Below, in pieces: positions 62,452 through 64,000 of a DNA stretch of 64,000 nt. The stretch lies in contig CAVOPB010000003.1 in the NCBI GenBank assembly GCA_963697805.1, positions 62,001 through 126,000 on the forward strand, written 5' to 3'. The DNA comes from VRUE01 sp963697805. Its GTDB lineage: Bacteria > Actinomycetota > Thermoleophilia > Solirubrobacterales > 70-9. Below the pieces are notes generated by a model. The model was not told where the DNA came from. It ran no database searches and saw only the letters and a list, made by a program, of their open reading frames with translations. The first letter of the stretch is position 1. Each line of letters starts with the position of its first letter. A program made the translations under genes and the position numbers.

Positions 62452-62772
62452 CTAGTCCGGCTCGATCGGCAGGTCGGAGCGGAGCTCGACCTTGCCGCCG
62501 CGGTGGAACTGGAGGTCGACCGTCTCGTTCTTGCGATAGGTCCCGAACAGGCCCAGGTACATCGCCAACCAGCGCCCGGTTCCGACCCTCTCCTTGACCA
62601 GCTGGCGGGTGAAGACGATCTCCCCGGCCCGCACGTTGTAGTCGGCGCCCTCGCGTTGCTCGACCCCGTTGACGAAGACGGTGTAGGGAGCCTCGGACCC
62701 CGGCGGCAGCTTGATCCGCCGCCCCGCCGCGTAGCTGCCCTTCGGGATCCCGGCTTCGGCGGGCTCGCTCAC
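62452..62772 (-). CDS. Hypothetical protein
   Basis: 106 residues, soluble, beta-rich (YTVFVNGVEQREGADYNVRA, GEIVFTRQLVKERVG, KNETVDLQFHRGGKVEL). A repeat of the type YTVxVNGxxxxxGxDYxVxxGxIxF also appears in phage-like or surface domains, but the match is weak. No family assigned. Its ATG overlaps the stop of the upstream gene by 4 bp, so the two are coupled. Confidence 0.65.
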   Translation of the reverse strand: MSEPAEAGIPKGSYAAGRRIKLPPGSEAPYTVFVNGVEQREGADYNVRAGEIVFTRQLVKERVGTGRWLAMYLGLFGTYRKNETVDLQFHRGGKVELRSDLPIEPD

Positions 62773-63134
62773 CCGCCCGCCTCCAGGGCCTCGCGGACCG
62801 CGTCGAAGGGCGTCTCGTGCTCGGTCGGATCGAGCTCCTCGCGGCCGACCGCGCCACGGTAGGGGACGAACGTGCCATCGCCCCTCAGATCCACCCCGGC
62901 GACGGGCTTGCGCAACAGGCCGCGGCCCGCGAGCTGCAGCCGGGCGTGGACCTGGGCCTCGGGCCCGAAATCCCTCAGCCCCGAGACCGGCGCCGCCGAC
63001 CCCTCGGCCCGGATCTCCAGTGCCCGGCGCCGCATCGTCGCCACCGCCTCCCCGAGATCGTCAAAGCTCGCACGCTCCACATCGGACCCATGCCGAACAG
63101 TTAGACGCCACTCGTTCCTCCGATTAGCGAGCAT
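62769..63134 (-). CDS. Hypothetical protein coupled to the preceding gene
   Basis: 121 residues from the ATG at 63134; the open frame continues upstream to 63320 but that part (RRRNGRNGRGAERRTAGKGR) is low-complexity and would cover repeat B and the citrate-synthase end, so I reject it. The product has EWRLTVRHGSDVERASFDDL and RGLLRKPVAGVDLRGDGTFV with no recognised family. The start codon lies inside dispersed repeat B, so the true start may be further in. Ends with a 4-bp overlap into the next gene. Confidence 0.6.
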   Translation of the reverse strand: MLANRRNEWRLTVRHGSDVERASFDDLGEAVATMRRRALEIRAEGSAAPVSGLRDFGPEAQVHARLQLAGRGLLRKPVAGVDLRGDGTFVPYRGAVGREELDPTEHETPFDAVREALEAGG

Positions 63135-63210
63135 CGCAATCTGATTATCTGCGAGCGGCGCTGATTTGGCGATTGCCGCCGCCCGCGGACGAAGCGGAGC
63201 AGGCGGCGGA
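63121..63210 (+). repeat. Dispersed intergenic repeat B, copy 2
   Basis: About 90 bp, similar to 44025-44117 (about 85% by eye). It starts CGATTAGCGAGCATCGCAAT and continues with GCGAGCGGCGCTGAT, GGCGATTGCCGCCGCC, then GAAGCGGAG and GGCGGCGGA. It lies between the citrate-synthase stop and the minus-strand hypothetical gene and overlaps the likely start of that gene. Confidence 0.7.
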
Positions 63211-63270
63211 GTGTTAGTGGGCGAGAACCCAGCGCCGGGTGAGGGGGCCACCCGACCCTTCCCCGCAGTC

Positions 63271-64000
63271 CTACGCTCCGCGCCGCGGCCGTTTCGGCCG
63301 TTTCGCCGGCGGCCCGACAATTTTTTCGGGCCCCTCGCGGTCCGGGATCGCGACGTACTTGCGCTCGCGATAACCGGTGTAGATCTGGCGCGGGCGGGCG
63401 ATCTTCTGCTCGCTGTCGTCTTTCATCTCCATCCACTGCGCGACCCAGCCGGCGGTGCGGGGGATGGCGAAGATCACGGTGAACATGTTGGTCGGAATCT
63501 CGAGCGCCTCGTAGATAATCCCCGAGTAGAAGTCGACGTTCGGGTAGAGCTTGCGCGAGGTGAAGTACTCGTCCTCGAGGGCGCGTTTCTCGAGCTCGCG
63601 CGCGATCTCGACCAGCGAGTTGTACTCGGTCGCGTCGAAGACATCGTCCATGTGCTGCTGGATGATCCGCGCCCGCGGGTCGTAGTTCTTGTAGACGCGG
63701 TGGCCGAAGCCCATCAGTTTCTCCTCGCGCTCCTTCACCCGCTCGAGGAAGTCGGGGATGTTGTCCGGGGACTCGATCCTTCGCAGCATCCTCAGCACCG
63801 CCTCGTTGGCGCCGCCGTGCAGCGGCCCGTACAGCGCCGCGACACCGGCCGCGACCGCCGAGTAGGGGTCGACGTCGGAGGAGCCGACGCCGCGAACCGC
63901 GTTGGTCGAGCAGTTCTGTTCGTGGTCGGCGTGGAGGATGAAGAGCACGTTGAGCGCCTTCGAGAGTGCTTCTTTGGGGACGTGCTGGGCTTCCGTTTTT
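63271..64000 (-). CDS. gltA: Citrate synthase (3' part)
   Basis: The gene runs off the right edge; about 242 C-terminal residues are present, starting TEAQHVPKEALSKALNVLF. Landmarks: HADHEQNCSTNAVR, the catalytic His in GPLHGGANEAVLRML, GFGHRVYKNYDPRA, and NVDFYSGIIYEALEIPTNMF to RTAGWVAQWMEM with the substrate Arg. First step of the TCA cycle, acetyl-CoA plus oxaloacetate to citrate. The GTG at 63948 is an internal Val, not a start. The C-terminal tail (PPAKRPKRPRRGA) is basic and longer than in E. coli GltA. Confidence 0.95.
   Translation of the reverse strand, partial: KTEAQHVPKEALSKALNVLFILHADHEQNCSTNAVRGVGSSDVDPYSAVAAGVAALYGPLHGGANEAVLRMLRRIESPDNIPDFLERVKEREEKLMGFGHRVYKNYDPRARIIQQHMDDVFDATEYNSLVEIARELEKRALEDEYFTSRKLYPNVDFYSGIIYEALEIPTNMFTVIFAIPRTAGWVAQWMEMKDDSEQKIARPRQIYTGYRERKYVAIPDREGPEKIVGPPAKRPKRPRRGA

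Overview
The window is high-G+C actinobacterial chromosome with dense coding on both strands and frequent GTG/TTG starts. Several features fit class Thermoleophilia (Solirubrobacterales-like): the 2-oxoglutarate dehydrogenase E2-E1 fusion, a decaprenyl-phosphate phosphoribosyltransferase, a PAC2 protein, a c-di-AMP riboswitch before a cell-wall hydrolase, and many secreted proteins built on Lys-rich, decapeptide or collagen-like repeats. This placement is inference from gene content. I see no rRNA, tRNA, CRISPR array, transposase or phage gene; the window reads as core chromosome with lineage-specific secreted proteins.

Layout. 1-8.5 kb: end of ychF, a CrtC/AttH-like protein, an eroded EEP phosphatase-like gene, a SpoIID protein, a frameshifted aldehyde dehydrogenase, a secreted Lys-rich protein, fumC, a lipoprotein and an M15-like secreted protein. 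8.5-13 kb: a benzoylformate decarboxylase-like ThDP enzyme paired with a large FAD/Fe-S 2-hydroxyacid dehydrogenase. 13-21 kb: SDR, ileS, tautomerase/trxA, polX. 20.6-24.7 kb: an alpha/beta-hydrolase-fold protein lacking its expected catalytic residues, a LuxR/TPR regulator, a membrane protein and trehalose-phosphatase. 24.7-31.6 kb: two half-size TauE/SafE proteins, PAC2, a UvrD/RecB-like helicase-nuclease, an inositol-monophosphatase-like protein, a DJ-1 protein, and a very basic protein behind two LexA-type boxes. 31.6-35 kb: a fused sigma/anti-sigma transmembrane protein with a coupled secreted protein. 35-44 kb: UXS-like sugar epimerase, methylmalonyl-CoA mutase large subunit, prmA, repeat-rich secreted proteins and an acyl-CoA carboxylase beta subunit. 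44-48.8 kb: polyamine-type ABC importer and an NlpC/P60-like protein under a c-di-AMP riboswitch. 49-64 kb: SDR, acnA, the lipoyl-E2-E1 fusion kgd, a frameshifted two-domain reductase, an alkyl-DHAP-synthase-like flavoprotein, decaprenyl-phosphate phosphoribosyltransferase and the 3' part of citrate synthase.

Metabolically the window carries four TCA-cycle genes (fumC, acnA, kgd, gltA) in separate transcription units, and two parts of propionyl-CoA assimilation (carboxylase beta subunit and mutase large subunit). Two genes (aldehyde dehydrogenase; two-domain reductase) are each broken by a single-base indel next to a C run, so assembly error must be excluded before calling them pseudogenes. 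The most interesting items are the sigma/anti-sigma fusion, the complete lipoyl-PSBD-E2-E1 fusion, two large adjacent palindromes in the 43.8-44.0 kb convergent intergenic region, two families of short dispersed repeats, and the hydrolase-fold protein without its catalytic residues.
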